From Seminavis robusta (lineage: Eukaryota > Bacillariophyta > Bacillariophyceae > Naviculales > Naviculaceae), in NCBI GenBank assembly GCA_903772945.1, contig CAICTM010000172.1, positions 36,909 through 100,908 on the forward strand: a stretch of 64,000 bases of DNA, written 5' to 3'. The notes under the pieces were generated by a model. That model was not told where the DNA came from. It ran no database searches and worked only from the letters and a program-made list of their open reading frames with translations. Below are positions 43,344 to 55,329 of the stretch, in pieces. A program made the position numbers and the translations under genes. Every line of letters starts with the position of its first letter. The first letter of the stretch is position 1.

Positions 43344-43585
43344 TCGAGTTCGCACATGGACTCCGGTACCGGTACCGAAGCGTACAACTGTATGGTGCGG
43401 GCATTGATTGAACCGCTCCTGAGAGTGGACCGCATCGGAATATTGGAGCAAAACACAGTACTGGTAGACGACAAGCCGCAGATCTAACCAAAGTAGACAG
43501 GATGCAGTTTTGCATGTGTAGAAAGGAAAAACGGCTGCGACTGCCTTCCGAAGCTCTCTCCTCATAAAACCATTCGGTAGTCTAG

Positions 43586-44977
43586 TTATGGTAGGTTTGG
43601 CGCAAGCTGTGCTGCACACCACATGCTTGGATTCTCTCTCAGTAACCCGTAGAGGAAAGGAACCCTGCCAAACTTCTCGTAGATAGCCACTTGGTTGCTG
43701 TTGAGCAAATCAGGGAAGCGTGAGCTCAGGAAACTGACAAAGTCATTCAGATTGGTGGTGGAGAGCCTTGCGTTGCGGCGCCCAAGAGCATTCAGAACAC
43801 AAAAGTATTTGATGCCTCTGTCTTCGATTGAGCCAACCACAGAGACATGAGAAACCGCAACGCTTTCCAACGTTGTATTGTGGTGCTTCAATACATTCAG
43901 CAAGCCGTTCAGCTTCTCAACATTGTCGAGGCAGCATGGCACCGCAAAGTGCTTCAACTTGTTGTTGTTGGATTGAATTGCCAAAAAGATTCGATCGTGT
44001 TGCATTTGAAAACTCGCAACCCGCAGAAATTCCAGCTTTTTGTTGCTGACTTGAGTGAGGAACGATTCCATAGCGTCGGTAATGTCACATCGAGTGCTCG
44101 TCCACCCATTACCATCCATGCAAAATCTCTCTAGCGCATCATATCCCGAAGCCGAGAGGGCAGCGCTCAACCCGTCCAAAAGGGCCATGCTCATATTCTC
44201 CGAATACACTCGTCGAAGGCTGATTGTCAATTTCACCAATTGAGTGCTCCTGGCCAGAGACTGGAGCATGATATTCCATCCCTCTATATCCAAACGAGAT
44301 GCAATGTGCAATTCGACAGACTTGACTCTTTGAAATACGGACGCCAAGGCCGTGGAGTGATGTACAGCTTGCTTGCCACCACCTGAATAACTCCAGTTCA
44401 CGGTACTGATTTCGTCTCCCGTTGTATCCCTCGAAGCAGTGACAATATGCTTGATTACTTCGGGTGAGTTCTGTCCTCCAAAGGCCTCTTTCAAGATAGT
44501 CAAGAATTGAGCGAAAGATGGAAATCCATTGGGAAAATAAGTTTCCAAGAGACATTGAACATCCATCAGGGCTGACGCCGATCGCCCGCTCACAAGGGCC
44601 CGAAGAGCGTGGATCGCTTGGGCTTCATCCAACGGGGGTACCTTGGACTGTATCATGAAAGCAATCACTCCTGGCTCTCGAGAGTTGGCGGAGAGCCCAC
44701 ACAAAGCTGGAACTGATAGGGCGTGTGCCTCCGGATATGCGTTGCAGATTGCTTGTATCGTCTTCAGCCTTGCCTTGACTCGCAACAGGAATTCCAATGG
44801 CGTCCACTCGGGGCCGAATCGATTGCGCCTGAATTTCTGGGAGACCAACTCGGGATGCTCTCGACACAAGCGGACAATCTCCTGTTCTTCTTCGACACTC
44901 AGGAAGCGGACCAGGGTGGTCTCGAAATAGCGGGAAAGCTTGGAAGATGGTGTCAATTCTTCCTCTGAAGAAGACAT
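43586..44977 (-). CDS. helical-repeat / LRR-like protein of a diatom family
   Basis: An intact 463-residue frame starts at an ATG. An acidic N terminus is followed by a FLSVEEEQEIVRLCREHPELV helix and ankyrin-like helices (to about residue 180). A region of leucine-spaced segments at about 225-390 resembles ribonuclease-inhibitor-type LRRs (VELHIASRLDIEGWNIML, LVKLTISLRR). The end block FCVLNALGRRNARL and a FLYGLLRENPSMWC finish is one I associate with large expanded diatom protein families. No membrane segment or signal peptide. A protein-protein interaction role is inferred. Confidence 0.6.
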   Translation of the reverse strand: MSSSEEELTPSSKLSRYFETTLVRFLSVEEEQEIVRLCREHPELVSQKFRRNRFGPEWTPLEFLLRVKARLKTIQAICNAYPEAHALSVPALCGLSANSREPGVIAFMIQSKVPPLDEAQAIHALRALVSGRSASALMDVQCLLETYFPNGFPSFAQFLTILKEAFGGQNSPEVIKHIVTASRDTTGDEISTVNWSYSGGGKQAVHHSTALASVFQRVKSVELHIASRLDIEGWNIMLQSLARSTQLVKLTISLRRVYSENMSMALLDGLSAALSASGYDALERFCMDGNGWTSTRCDITDAMESFLTQVSNKKLEFLRVASFQMQHDRIFLAIQSNNNKLKHFAVPCCLDNVEKLNGLLNVLKHHNTTLESVAVSHVSVVGSIEDRGIKYFCVLNALGRRNARLSTTNLNDFVSFLSSRFPDLLNSNQVAIYEKFGRVPFLYGLLRENPSMWCAAQLAPNLP

Positions 44978-45214
44978 ATTCTTTGCTTTTGTCGTTCGAA
45001 AGAGACTGTTCTACGACTGTGTAAACGTAGGACTAATGGCTGTTTCTATTGCAGTAGTGGCCGCTTGCTCTTGACCTCGATCATTGTCAACGACGGTGTC
45101 CTTTGGGGGATGTTTGGTATGGAAAAATCTGAGTTACTGGTAAAGTAGAGTACAATTTTTCCCCACAAGACTTCCCTAACTGTACAGTAAGGTCCACAGT
45201 GCCGAATTCAAAAA

Positions 45215-45989
45215 ATGTCACTTAAACCGTTGGAGTCTTGTGGAACGATCAAAGAGTTATTCGTGGAGGTGCGTCATACCTCTATCCTCTCACATAATCG
45301 TGCTCACATTTTCGTCTCCGTCGCGAACGTCGTCAAGTCATTGGATTGGATCCTTCCTACTCAGTCAACTACAGCAAAGCTTGTACCTCATCATGCTACA
45401 TACTGCTAGTCCTGAATTTAAACACTGGCTAGATATTAATACTCGCTACCCATTCAAGGAGATTCGGAAGACCAGGCAGAGCTATGAACTGAAGTATGTT
45501 TTGTTGATGGATGAAACTGACAGGGCAAACAGGTACAGTCAGTACTTTGTGCTAAAAGTAAAGTACCTTCCCAGTGTCATGATTGAGCAACTCATCATGG
45601 AAGAGAAAGCTGTGCCCATGACACCTGATATGACCTGGATTCTGGAGACCATGACTGGATGGGGAGTGAGGCAGAGCACTGAGTGGTACTGTGATGTGCT
45701 TGCTCTGCTTGCTTTGACAGTGGAGGAAGGAGATCCTGTCACAAAGAAAGAGTTGTGTGCAATGATAGTTAGACCACTTATGAGGGATGCTCTCTATAAT
45801 CAGTTTGGTGTGTGGGAGTGGGAAGCCAAAGAGTTCTTACTTACAGAATGGAAGCATTGGTTTTACACTGAGTGTTGGAGGAAGCACAAACACAACTTCA
45901 GTGGGATGGTCATCAGTAGCCAGCAGTACATTATCCACAAGGCCTCTCTCACTGCCCATAATGGAGTCTATGCATACTCAATGCCCTGA
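45215..45989 (+). CDS. unknown protein, probably transposon accessory gene
   Basis: I join exons 45215-45268 and 45375-45989 through a 106-base GTGCGT...CTACAG intron in phase 0, giving 222 residues beginning MSLKPLESCGTIKELFVE. The joined start makes a continuous helical stretch. The protein is rich in Trp, Tyr and charged residues (for example TEWYCDVLALLAL and WEAKEFLLTEWKHWFY). No domain was recognised. It ends 12 bases inside the last predicted exon of the convergent transposase gene, which fits membership of the same element. It may be a DNA-binding or regulatory partner of the transposase. Confidence 0.5.
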
Positions 45990-48900
45990 AAATGTCTCAT
46001 GACTGAAAAGAAAGGAAGCAACAGTTGTAAGATTGTTGTTGTTTGTTATCCAAGTAGTCAACAGTAACACCAATAAAAACATACCTTGATGTCAAACCAA
46101 TTGTCCCTTCAACACATTGCCTGCTTGTTGGGTTGGTGCATGTGGGGCCAAAGTTGTCATCTTGGTGAAAGCGCTTGAGCTGCCAGCAATTTCCACAATA
46201 GTCTCTCTTGCATTGCTGGCCAACCTCCTCCTCTTGAGTGTGGTCCTTTCTCTTATGGCCACAAGTGATGCAGAACCTTCTACTCCTGAAGACTTTCCTT
46301 GGTGGTCTGAGGGGAGGATGTGGCCTTGGTTCTCTGGCTGTTGCCATGGCATAAGGCGCTACATTTCTCTGTTGGACTTGGACTCTCTCGCTCATTCCAG
46401 TAACTCTGCCAAGTGTCATTGGTGGATTCATTGTGGCAGGGTTGCCAAAGGGAGTCCTTCCACCAGCATGATGGGCATAGTTTGTTGTTGGTGCTTGGAA
46501 TGGCGCTGGTGTCTGAGGCAGAGTCTGTCTAGTCTCTCTAAGACTTCCATTAAGCTCTTGCCTGTGTGGATCATTGGCATTGGGCGCTGTTGCTTGGATT
46601 GCTGCATGTTCTCGCCGCTTCTTCAAATAGTCTTCCAGCTGCTGCCGACTCTTCCTGTTGATTTGGATAACACTGTCATCGCCTTGGCTCCAAGCCTGAA
46701 AGCGACTAGCAACTTCATTATTCCAATGACGCTCGAATGCTTTGTAATTCGGCTTTCCACGTCCTTGTATGTTATAGTTGCTGTGTTCCCTTGTGAAGAA
46801 GCTCTCTTCTTCTCGATCAAGTGGAGTTGCCGCTCTGGTACTGTCTGGGTAGCGAAACGGTATCCACGGTTGCTTGTTGGAGAGCTTTGTGAAGGCTTGC
46901 AGTGTACTCTCTCTACCGTTGGTATCAGGAAGAAGCTTCGCCAGTTCGCCATAAATCTCCAACCGGTTAAGTGCATCTGCTTCACGGATGGTGGCTTCTT
47001 CAGTCAAGTTCTCCAGTTCTCTCTCGACCTCTAAATCTCCATTCTCAGTGGTCGCATTGTCAGGTTCTTCCATGTCAACCTCAACCGCCAAATCTTCTTG
47101 TTGGCGATTGGTGGAGTTATCGGTCTCATCCACTGGTTCCTCGCCGGTTACTGGTTCATCGCCAGAGTATCCATTATTATTGCCCTGGCCTTCTGTTGGA
47201 TTCGATACATCATGGATGTCATCGCTGACGCGATAAGAGAAACCCATGTATTCTGGCGGACCACCGGTGTCAATGGTTGGAGCACTTATTCCTTGGAAAG
47301 GAAGATCACTGTCACTGTAACCCACCTTCTTGGCAAAGGAATTAAGCAGGAGTAGCCGCTCAGTTTCGACTGTACCGTATTCCTTATCTCCACATCGAGT
47401 GACTGCTTTTCTATGATTCCTTTCTTCAAAGAAACCTGTCATTAAGCGATCTGCCTGATGGATACCTTTCAAGAGGGACGTTGGTGTTAGATGCTTGGTT
47501 AATGGTCAACAACAGAAGGCAATGCGGAGTTAACGTACCAATGCAGGTTGCCACCAGGATGTGATAAGCGAGATCAAGGTTGTCGCGCTCATTGGTGTTG
47601 GTTCCTCTTACAAGATAAGTAATCCCTGTCACTGGGTTGCGGCGGTGAATCTTGACACTGGTTGGATCACTCAGACAATTCTTGTCAATATAGGTAAAGA
47701 GTTGCTTGATGGTATCTCTTACACATGATCCGCTTTTGAGGAAAAGCTTTGGAGATGGCTGGTCATTGCCGACATTTGGATCTCTGGTGGAGAGAATCAA
47801 TTCGGTTTCAGCGTCCTTCGCCTTTATGTATTTCAACACCGCTTCCACATTCTTCTGAAGCAATGATGGCTCTGGAATCACAGCATTCGCCTCTGCCATG
47901 ATTTCCTTGTGAGAGACCTCCCTTTTCTTCTTTGCTTCTACCACTGCTTTCGCTCGCTCATATTCAGCTGGCTCCACATTAAACAGAGCCCGACTGAGGA
48001 GACCCCGAAAAACACCACCAAGAGATGAGCTTTGATCCTTCAAGATGACATTCCATCTCTTCATCCAATGAAATGGATCGAGCTTCACTTCGGCCTCTGT
48101 GAAAATTCTCTGCACCGTTCGATACACTTGACAGCAGTTGTCGACATACACCAACTTCACAGCTTCAATAGGGGCTAGCTGGCCTGGATCGGGAAGTGGA
48201 GCATTATCCGGCAGAAGATCTCGCAGCACATCAATTCGACGCTGCCTTTCCTTTGCCCATGCATTCCGGTTCAACCTAAGCCTCAGCCGTTTCAAGTCAG
48301 GCTCTATCTCACTGAAAGATTCGCTGTACTTGAGGGCCTTCCAGAACACTGTAAGCCCATCCTCATTCTGAACTGTGACTATGCAGCGAAATGGACAAAA
48401 GCTCTTCCCTTGACCTGTCCACACCCGGATTTTGGATGCCAGCTTATAGTTGAAGTCAATCTTCAAGACTTCAGCGGTAAGCCCCTTCATCTTGCTCTCC
48501 TGGAATTGTTTCCGGTGTTGGAACACAGTGTTGACAATGCAGTTAATGCGATATCTGCTGATGAACCGGCCATTGTACCCCTGTTTATTGTCAAACTTCG
48601 AAAACAACGGAGGTCTTTCTCCTGCCGATCCGGTGCCTTCCTCCAAGTCGTTCGTCTCCTCTGCTTCACCATTTTCGCTGACATACTGTGCTACATTTTC
48701 AGTTGCTTCATCCAACGCGGCACCAGCAGTGGCAAGCTCTCCTTCCAAATGCTCCACCCTCTCACGGAATTTGTCATAATAGGCTGTAACTTTCAACTGC
48801 CATGCAGGGAGCAGACGCTTCAAGGGCATTGAATAGTCATCGGGGTCAACTGATTCGAGTTCTTTGGTGGAATTAATATCAGCGGCAAGGAGTTTCCTTA

Positions 48901-49831
48901 TTTTGGTAGAACCGAGGCCTTTGAGTATGTTCTTGTCACCAAATTTGTTCCTGTCCTGTTTGTCCCCAAGCATGTGGCGGAACAGAATGTTCTTGTTCAG
49001 GCAGGTCTTAGCGTGTGACAAGTCCAGTTTCAACTTGGTGACTGCAGACTGCCGCACATTCTTTATGGCCGTGAGACGTCTCAGCTCCTCATCATTTGTA
49101 GTTCTTTCAACAAACTCATCCAGTGTTCTCTGGCGCTTCTTTTTGGGCTTGAAGTTGATTTGGTCTCCACCAATTGCAGATAGGTATAACTCGTAGTCTG
49201 AATAGTACGCTCTGTATGCACTCTGCTTTAGTCTTCTCGCGATTCCAGATGTGCACTCGTTAGCGGCAGATAAGACAATGTGGGTATAGAGTTCTTCGTC
49301 AACTGCGTAGCCTTCTCCTAGATAGAAGTTGAAGAAGGAATTGTAGACGCTCGCATCAAGGGCCATACTTTTCTTGTTATAGCCAGTGAAATGCCTTCCG
49401 CAGAGTCGACAGGGGTAGAGGACTGTGTCCAAGTACATGTTTCGCTGTACTCCAAAGAGAAGAATGGGGTTGTTGACCCAGCGGCGCTTGTTAACATCAA
49501 CATAAGTGTCCTTCTTACAGTGCGGGCAGGTGGGAATGTGCCCCTTGAAGTGAAGATGAGGAACCCAAACAGCAATAGGTCTAACATAAAAGGAATTCAC
49601 GCTAGACTTTTTTGCGTCCGAGTTCATGAGATTGCTGTTGAACCTCCCACCACCAGGCATTATCTTCCACCACTGATTTGCCTTGAAGAACTTGCGATGG
49701 TCATTGTCAACAGCAGCCCTTGTCTTCTTTATGAATGCTTCCTGCGCTGGGCCGAAGGGCCGTGGAGAAGAAGTAGCTGTTGGAGGAAACATACCTGACA
49801 CCTCTTTACTATTGACTCGTGTATTAATCAT
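45978..49831 (-). CDS. DDE transposase with Zn-binding ends (DUF6729-like)
   Basis: Exons on the minus strand are 49831-47539, 47450-46085 and 46002-45978; introns of 88 and 82 bases follow GT-AG with good donors (GTACGT, GTATGT). The result is about 1227 residues from ATG 49831. The N-terminal part has a CPHC…CRLCGRHF zinc-binding segment. The catalytic part has VLKIDFNYKL, then VKLVYVDNCCQVYRTV and VKLDPFHWMKRWN, acidic residues spaced as in an RNase-H-fold transposase. A VRGTNTNERDN block follows. The C-terminal exon carries a second Cys/His cluster (CITCGHKRKDH … CGNCWQLKRFH). If the last intron is retained, the frame ends at 45997 instead. The coding frames are intact, so the copy may be recent. 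Confidence 0.7.
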
Positions 49832-49909
49832 CTAGTCCGGTTCGCATGTAAATTCATCATGCAAGGAACCAAGGGAGTTTTAGGTCTAAAGTGTTACGGG
49901 GGTCCTTAT

Positions 49910-50978
49910 ATCCAATTCAATCACAAGAATTGCTATGCACCACCAGAAAATCCTCACTTTTGCTTTTCAGCTTAATCTAAAACCAAATTACTCCCCAATA
50001 AGCTGCAGTATTACTAGCAAACAACACTGAAAAGCAAAAGGCCATCTCGAGTTACTACTACCGATCTCGAGGTCGATATCAAGGTAAACCAAGCAAGTTG
50101 AGTTGACTTGAAGTGAGTCAACACCTGCAACAGAGAAGAGGTGCGCAGAATTGCTCTGTAGCAACACTCTCAGTATAGGCAAACACCTCTAACAGGAGAA
50201 TTGCCACATACGTGCGTCACGCGACTGAAAATCCCATTGCCGATCGATCTAACAGCTTCCGGCCGGAGCTACGTTGATCAGAGAGTATCGGCAGATCAAG
50301 GAGATCAAGCTACACGGATTGTCCGCTTGAAGTAAGGAAATCCGTCTCTTATCCAGCGAGATATCTTCAATCGCGCGAAAAACGGGAGTTCGATACGTCA
50401 CATCACAGCGAGCAGAAGCCATCAGACGGGGATCAAGATAGGTCTTGACACAGGCGTTGCAAGCCAAAGGTACAATACAGCGATCGATAGAGGACCTCTA
50501 GCCGCAATCTGGATACTCGAAGCTTCTAACTCCAAAAATTAGCGAGATAGGTTGATACGAGTCAACCAGTGCTATTGTGAAGTGAAGAACAAGAATCCCG
50601 GTAACGTCGGAGACTGAATCTCCACACAAAGTTGTTTCAGATGTAAACTCACACCGTGTACTCATCCAATATACGAAGGTCATCTGCAGAAGAACAGAGG
50701 CAACGAAAGGACCATCAGAGGCAGTTCGCTACTACCCAAGGCTCCAAAGAAGAACACGTTTTACGTGAGCTGTCAAAGACAGAGGCTATTCAGCCAGTAC
50801 ACCAAGAGCACAAAAGAAGGCTACCAGCCAACAAAAAGCTTTTACAGGCAACTACAAGAGTAAGTGCCGTCGTGAGATCCTTCCTGCAGGAGTATCCACA
50901 CAAGAACAGTTCCACGAGAACACAAGCTAGTTCAAGAACAAGCAAGCACAAGAGTGCATTACCACACCAACGGCAACC
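49910..50978. other. region between transposon and copia coding part
   Basis: About 1 kb without a supported gene. It should contain the 5' flank or LTR of the copia element, but I could not match it to a 3' LTR. Confidence 0.4.
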
Positions 50979-52440
50979 ATGAGATTCCAAGGAAGAGGTG
51001 GTCGTGGTGGAGGAAGATACCCTTCTAGGGGGGGTAGGGGATTCAATTCCTCAGGAAGAAGCCATCAAGGAAGAGGCACAGCTACAGGAACCAGGACAAG
51101 AGTTCCAAGCGTCAGTTCCTCTCCATCCAAATGGACAGGCTGACACCAGGTATTATCCTTTTGAGGAGACCCTGACACACCATTGTCCAGGACCTAAGGA
51201 TCAAGCCTGAGTGGATGATGTGCCTCTGGCTTCATTGGCCATTGAGAACCATGAAAGTCAGGCGCCATCCAAGCCGGACAAGAACACTCCAGGCATCACT
51301 TGCTGATCCCAAAGTGCAACAGTAACGATGCTTTGGAACTCAGCGAGTACAAGGCAAAGTCATCCATCTACGACAGTCGCTCGATCCTATGAGAACTATC
51401 TCAAGACTGGTGCAACCACCATACAGGTGACATACTGTACCGAACAATATGAAGTCCAGTTGAGAGGCCTCCCAGACATGAGGATGCAGTTAAGCTCGAC
51501 CCCATTTGATGCTCCAGAGGATCCGTTTGATAGTGATGAAAGGATCTACAAAAGAGTTCCCATTGTACTCAACATCAAGACCATCCACTGGTCTGTTCCC
51601 AAGCAAGAGCTATACTGACAGATTGACTCTACTTGTGAGAAGGTCGACAGCGACGTGATCAAGTCTATGATCTTGTCGGAACGGCGTTCATTGATGTATG
51701 AACTCTGAACTCAGACGATCTACCAGGCCGCATCTGGACAAGACGCCAAAAGACAAGGTGTACTTGCGGAAACGAGCAAGGTTGTAAGGCAAACCGTGGC
51801 CTACAATGGAACTAACAAGAGAGGAAGAATACTGGAGATTACCAGAAAACCGTTTGAGGCCGCAGCCTATCTATGAACGGTACCATCCAGTTTCCTGATA
51901 CCTTTGATCATTCTTAGAGAGATGCTGTCCAATAGACAGATTCAAGCCCAGCAAGGAATGGTGTGGACCAACGGAAGCCAAGGATCCGGAAGCCATATTC
52001 ACAATCTCCAAGCCACCTCCTTTTGATCCCAAGAAGATGAGGAAGGGCTCCCAGCTGCTGTCTACTACCAGCAGTCACAGCCAGGGGAAGCCTGCTACTG
52101 TTGTGGAAACCCAGATCACAAACTCCCAGTGCAAGGTGAAGTCATAGATCCCCAAGCCTGAATGGGCGATCAACAAGATCAAATGGCATGAAGAAGTCCC
52201 TCATGCCGCAGTATCATCAACACCAGATGCAGCTGCTCCAAGGAGTGCCCACCACAGTGTGACGGCACCAGCTACAGCTCCAGCCTGGAGACTCTTCGAG
52301 CAGGAGCTGGATCTCAGTGGAGTCCCTCCACTCCTACGAGCGCAGTCGAATTTCAAGCAGTTCCCATCAAGCCAAGCCCCCAGGCCAGCGCGGCAGGGTC
52401 ACTGCAGTTCCACTTTCAGCACCATCAAGTCGATGGAGTC
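50979..52440 (+). pseudogene. copia gag remnant
   Basis: An ATG at 50979 opens an Arg/Gly-rich stretch (MRFQGRGGRGGGRYPSRGG), typical of diatom copia gag N termini. The following frames keep gag-like pieces such as VPLHPNGQADTRYYPFEETL and a block with DSDERIYKRVPIVLN (about 51530). Many stops interrupt the rest. Confidence 0.6.
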
Positions 52441-52833
52441 CCGCCCCTGATGGGCGAGATGAGTCAACCACCGACAGTGGGCCGGAAGCCTTCATCGACT
52501 GGGGGTAGCATTCGCTACCGTTTTCCTTGGAGGCATACCGCTTTATGCAGAGGAGTGGAGGGCATGATGGACGATAATCCGAAGAAAGTCTATCACTTCG
52601 GCTACGGCCATGATCGGCTTGCTGAGGGGAGGTCCTGCACGGTGTAACATCGGATCCGACCTTATCCTCCAGCGGTACAATGATACACATAATATACTTG
52701 TCAGTCGTTCTGCCCACCCTGACACGTCTTCCACACAGATCCCTTCGAAGGAGTCATCCCTCGGAATGGCCAAGACGATGATCAGAGCTGCTGTTCCGAC
52801 TACAGCTCGGATACAGAGAATGAATTTCGTTGC

Positions 52834-53798
52834 TTGTACCGTGGACCCAGCCGGCGTCAACGGGAGAATCAGCGAGGCAACTGTTATGAAGATTTCCAAG
52901 ACTCACTTTCAGTCGAAGAACAGAACCATCAAGTTGCGTTTGAGTTCCCAGGAGTGGCAGATGCCGAACTCACAGGAGTGGCAGAGCCAAATCTTGCAGG
53001 AGTGTCGGTCAAGAACCTCATTCCTGATGGAGCCAACACAGTGTATCTCGACAGTGGCAGTTCCATCCGAACTGTCATGAACCAGGACATGATTGTCCGC
53101 AAGCGGCTATCTCCCAGACCAATCGAGATGGCCACCAATGTTGGAAGCACCAAGCTTATCCAAGAAGGTGACACACCTTACGGCAATGGTTATTCCAATC
53201 CAGGAGGCATCGCCAATATCAACGCTTTTTCTCTTGTTGTGGATGACTGCGTCCAGGCACAGATGGATTCCTATGTCCTCATGGACTCTAGAGTCGACGA
53301 CGCCATCCACCACTACCGCCCAACTGGGATCCATACCAGGTATGGAAGGACTGCCAAAGGTCTGTATGGCCTGTTGATTGAGCAAGACCTGATGGATCAC
53401 ATGGCACAACTCAACCAGTTTTCACCGGAGTTCCATAATTTGGTCCAGACGGTGAAGGGCAACCTCGAAGGCTTTACCAAGAAGCAAAAGCCAAGGGTGC
53501 ATTTCTCGCAAGAAATCTTGACCACAACCTCCAGCGCCCATCTTTGGAGGGATACCGCAACATGATCAGGAACGGTCAAATTCGCGACTGTACCGTCAAG
53601 CTGGAGGACATCGATCGCGCCGAATTAATTTTTCGGGAGCGACATGGGCAAAGCCAAGGCTCTACTACACGCAGAACCCCGCCACCAGTGACCGACAATA
53701 ATCATACTGTACCCGATGAGCTGGTGGCACCTCACAGGTTCTTGACTGGATGCATGGATGTGTTTATGTCTGTGAGATTGCTTCCTAGCATTCACTGA
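52834..53798 (+). pseudogene. copia protease and pre-integrase remnant
   Basis: The first frame holds VYLDSGSSIRTV, the retropepsin Asp-Ser-Gly site, and ends with VKGNLEGFTKKQ. The overlapping next frame (53544-53798) continues with CTVKLEDIDRAELIF, TTRRTPPPV and a CMDVFMSV strand, which is the pre-integrase to integrase region of CoDi elements. A frame change lies near 53500-53550, and another follows 53790. Confidence 0.7.
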
Positions 53799-53932
53799 CC
53801 TGCAAATCTGACACCGCGAATCAGCCAACCTGACCAACAGGAAGGGAAAATAATTCTATGCCGCCATTGAACAAGATTTTTGATCGGTACGGAATAATGA
53901 TTTCAAGATCCAAGAAATACAGTGCGACCTGA

Positions 53933-54469
53933 GTGAAAAGCCTGATGGGATCGCTTCTAAAGAACGTCATGGAGCTCAAGCTCAACTATGGAGCGGCTCA
54001 GACTCCAAGTGGTCCCGCCGAGCGGAACATCCGAACCTTGAACGAGCGCATCCGCGCAGCCTGGCATTCAACACCGTTCATGGTGATGCCAAAGGTGATG
54101 ATTTTGGAATTGGTGTACGATGTTAATGGTAAAACTAAAAACCTCTTCCTCCCCGCGCTTAATGGAATCTCTAAAGTGTATCCTCCCAGCAAGATCTTGG
54201 AGGGTCGGACCACAAACTACAAAGATATTCAGTACACTTTTGGGAGCTATGGTCTCGCTTCCAACGAACCAGACAAGCTCAAATCCATGGAGCCCAGGCG
54301 ATTGGATGTCATCTATCTCCGTCCATTGGTGGACAACCACCAAGGTGGACAGAGTGTGATGGACCTCGTCACCTTGGAGGTGATCACGCGACAGCATGTC
54401 CGCATCCTGCCGATGCCTCGCTCAGTCTTTGATGCTGTCGAAAAGAATGCATACGGTGAGGGTAAGTAA
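53933..54469 (+). pseudogene. copia integrase C-terminal remnant
   Basis: A 178-codon frame contains PSGPAERNIRTLNERIRAAWHSTPF and KVYPPSKILEGRTTNYKDI, then a C-terminal part with the QHVRILPMPRSVFDAVE block. The order and motifs follow the integrase C-terminal domain of diatom copia polyproteins. The catalytic DDE core upstream is lost in stop-containing sequence. Confidence 0.7.
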
Positions 54470-55329
54470 CCACTAATCTTTCACAACCGTGACTTTGTGG
54501 AATTTTTCCTGTAGGTTTGCCTGCAGGAGTGGATGGTGTCAATGGAAATGAGAGCTACCTACAAGTCTATGGAGATCCAGTTCGGAAGAAACAGTGGAAT
54601 CCGAAATCAGATGAAGATTCTAAGGAGGGAACGCCCCAGGGCTATACCAAGGGCATCCAAACAGTATGCCACAGACATTGACTCCGATGAAGAAGGAGAA
54701 GAGGGATTCCAAGGAATCCCAACAAACACAAGTCCAGACAACCCTACATTGAAGAACGGCAACACATGGATACAATGATGGAAACCTCGCTGGCCAGCCA
54801 AGGCTCAAGCTTCCAGAGTTGGAATTAGACGCTCAGCTCGATTGCCACAGCCGAAGCAAAGAAAGGAGTACCTTCATCCAAGATGATGAAACGAAGCAAC
54901 CACTACTTTATGAGACAGAGACAAGCAACACTGCTTTGTTCATGGACTCCTGAATCACAGAGTGCCACAGCAGAAGTAAAGATGAGAGCAGCCCATCCCA
55001 ACAACATCTTCTACCCAAGGGTCTGAAAGTGTGGGGCAACAAAGCCTGAAAGGCGGCGCTCAAAGAGATGGACAAGCTACACAGCAGAGTGTGTTTTAGT
55101 CCAGTCGACCCAAACAAATGCAGTGATTCTGAATTGAAAAAGACCCAAATGGCACTCATGTTTGTGAGTGAGAAAAGGGAGGCACGGTCAAGGCCCGTGC
55201 AGTCTACAATGGAAACCTACAAGGGTGTACACAGAAGAGAGGATGCCAGAAGCCCGAACAGTTATCACTTGAAGGTTGATGTTATCTATGTGTGTCGATG
55301 CATCTGAAGATAGGGATGTAATGTCCTGG

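Larger units (their letters stand above)
45188..49909. mobile_element. DDE DNA transposon with two convergent genes
   Basis: The boundaries are tentative. A minus-strand DDE transposase-like gene and a plus-strand accessory gene converge and overlap at their 3' ends. A short imperfect inverted match (TAAGGTCC at 45188 against GGTCCTTA at 49901) may mark the ends, perhaps next to a TA target. Length about 4.7 kb. Confidence 0.45.

Noticed and set aside
42870-43622. 250-codon minus-strand frame opposite the BTB gene
   Set aside because: It overlaps real plus-strand coding sequence and has no recognisable feature.
46117-47034. 305-codon plus-strand frame opposite the transposase C-terminal exon
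   Set aside because: The minus strand carries the Cys/His clusters and proper splice sites; the plus frame is hydrophobic shadow sequence.
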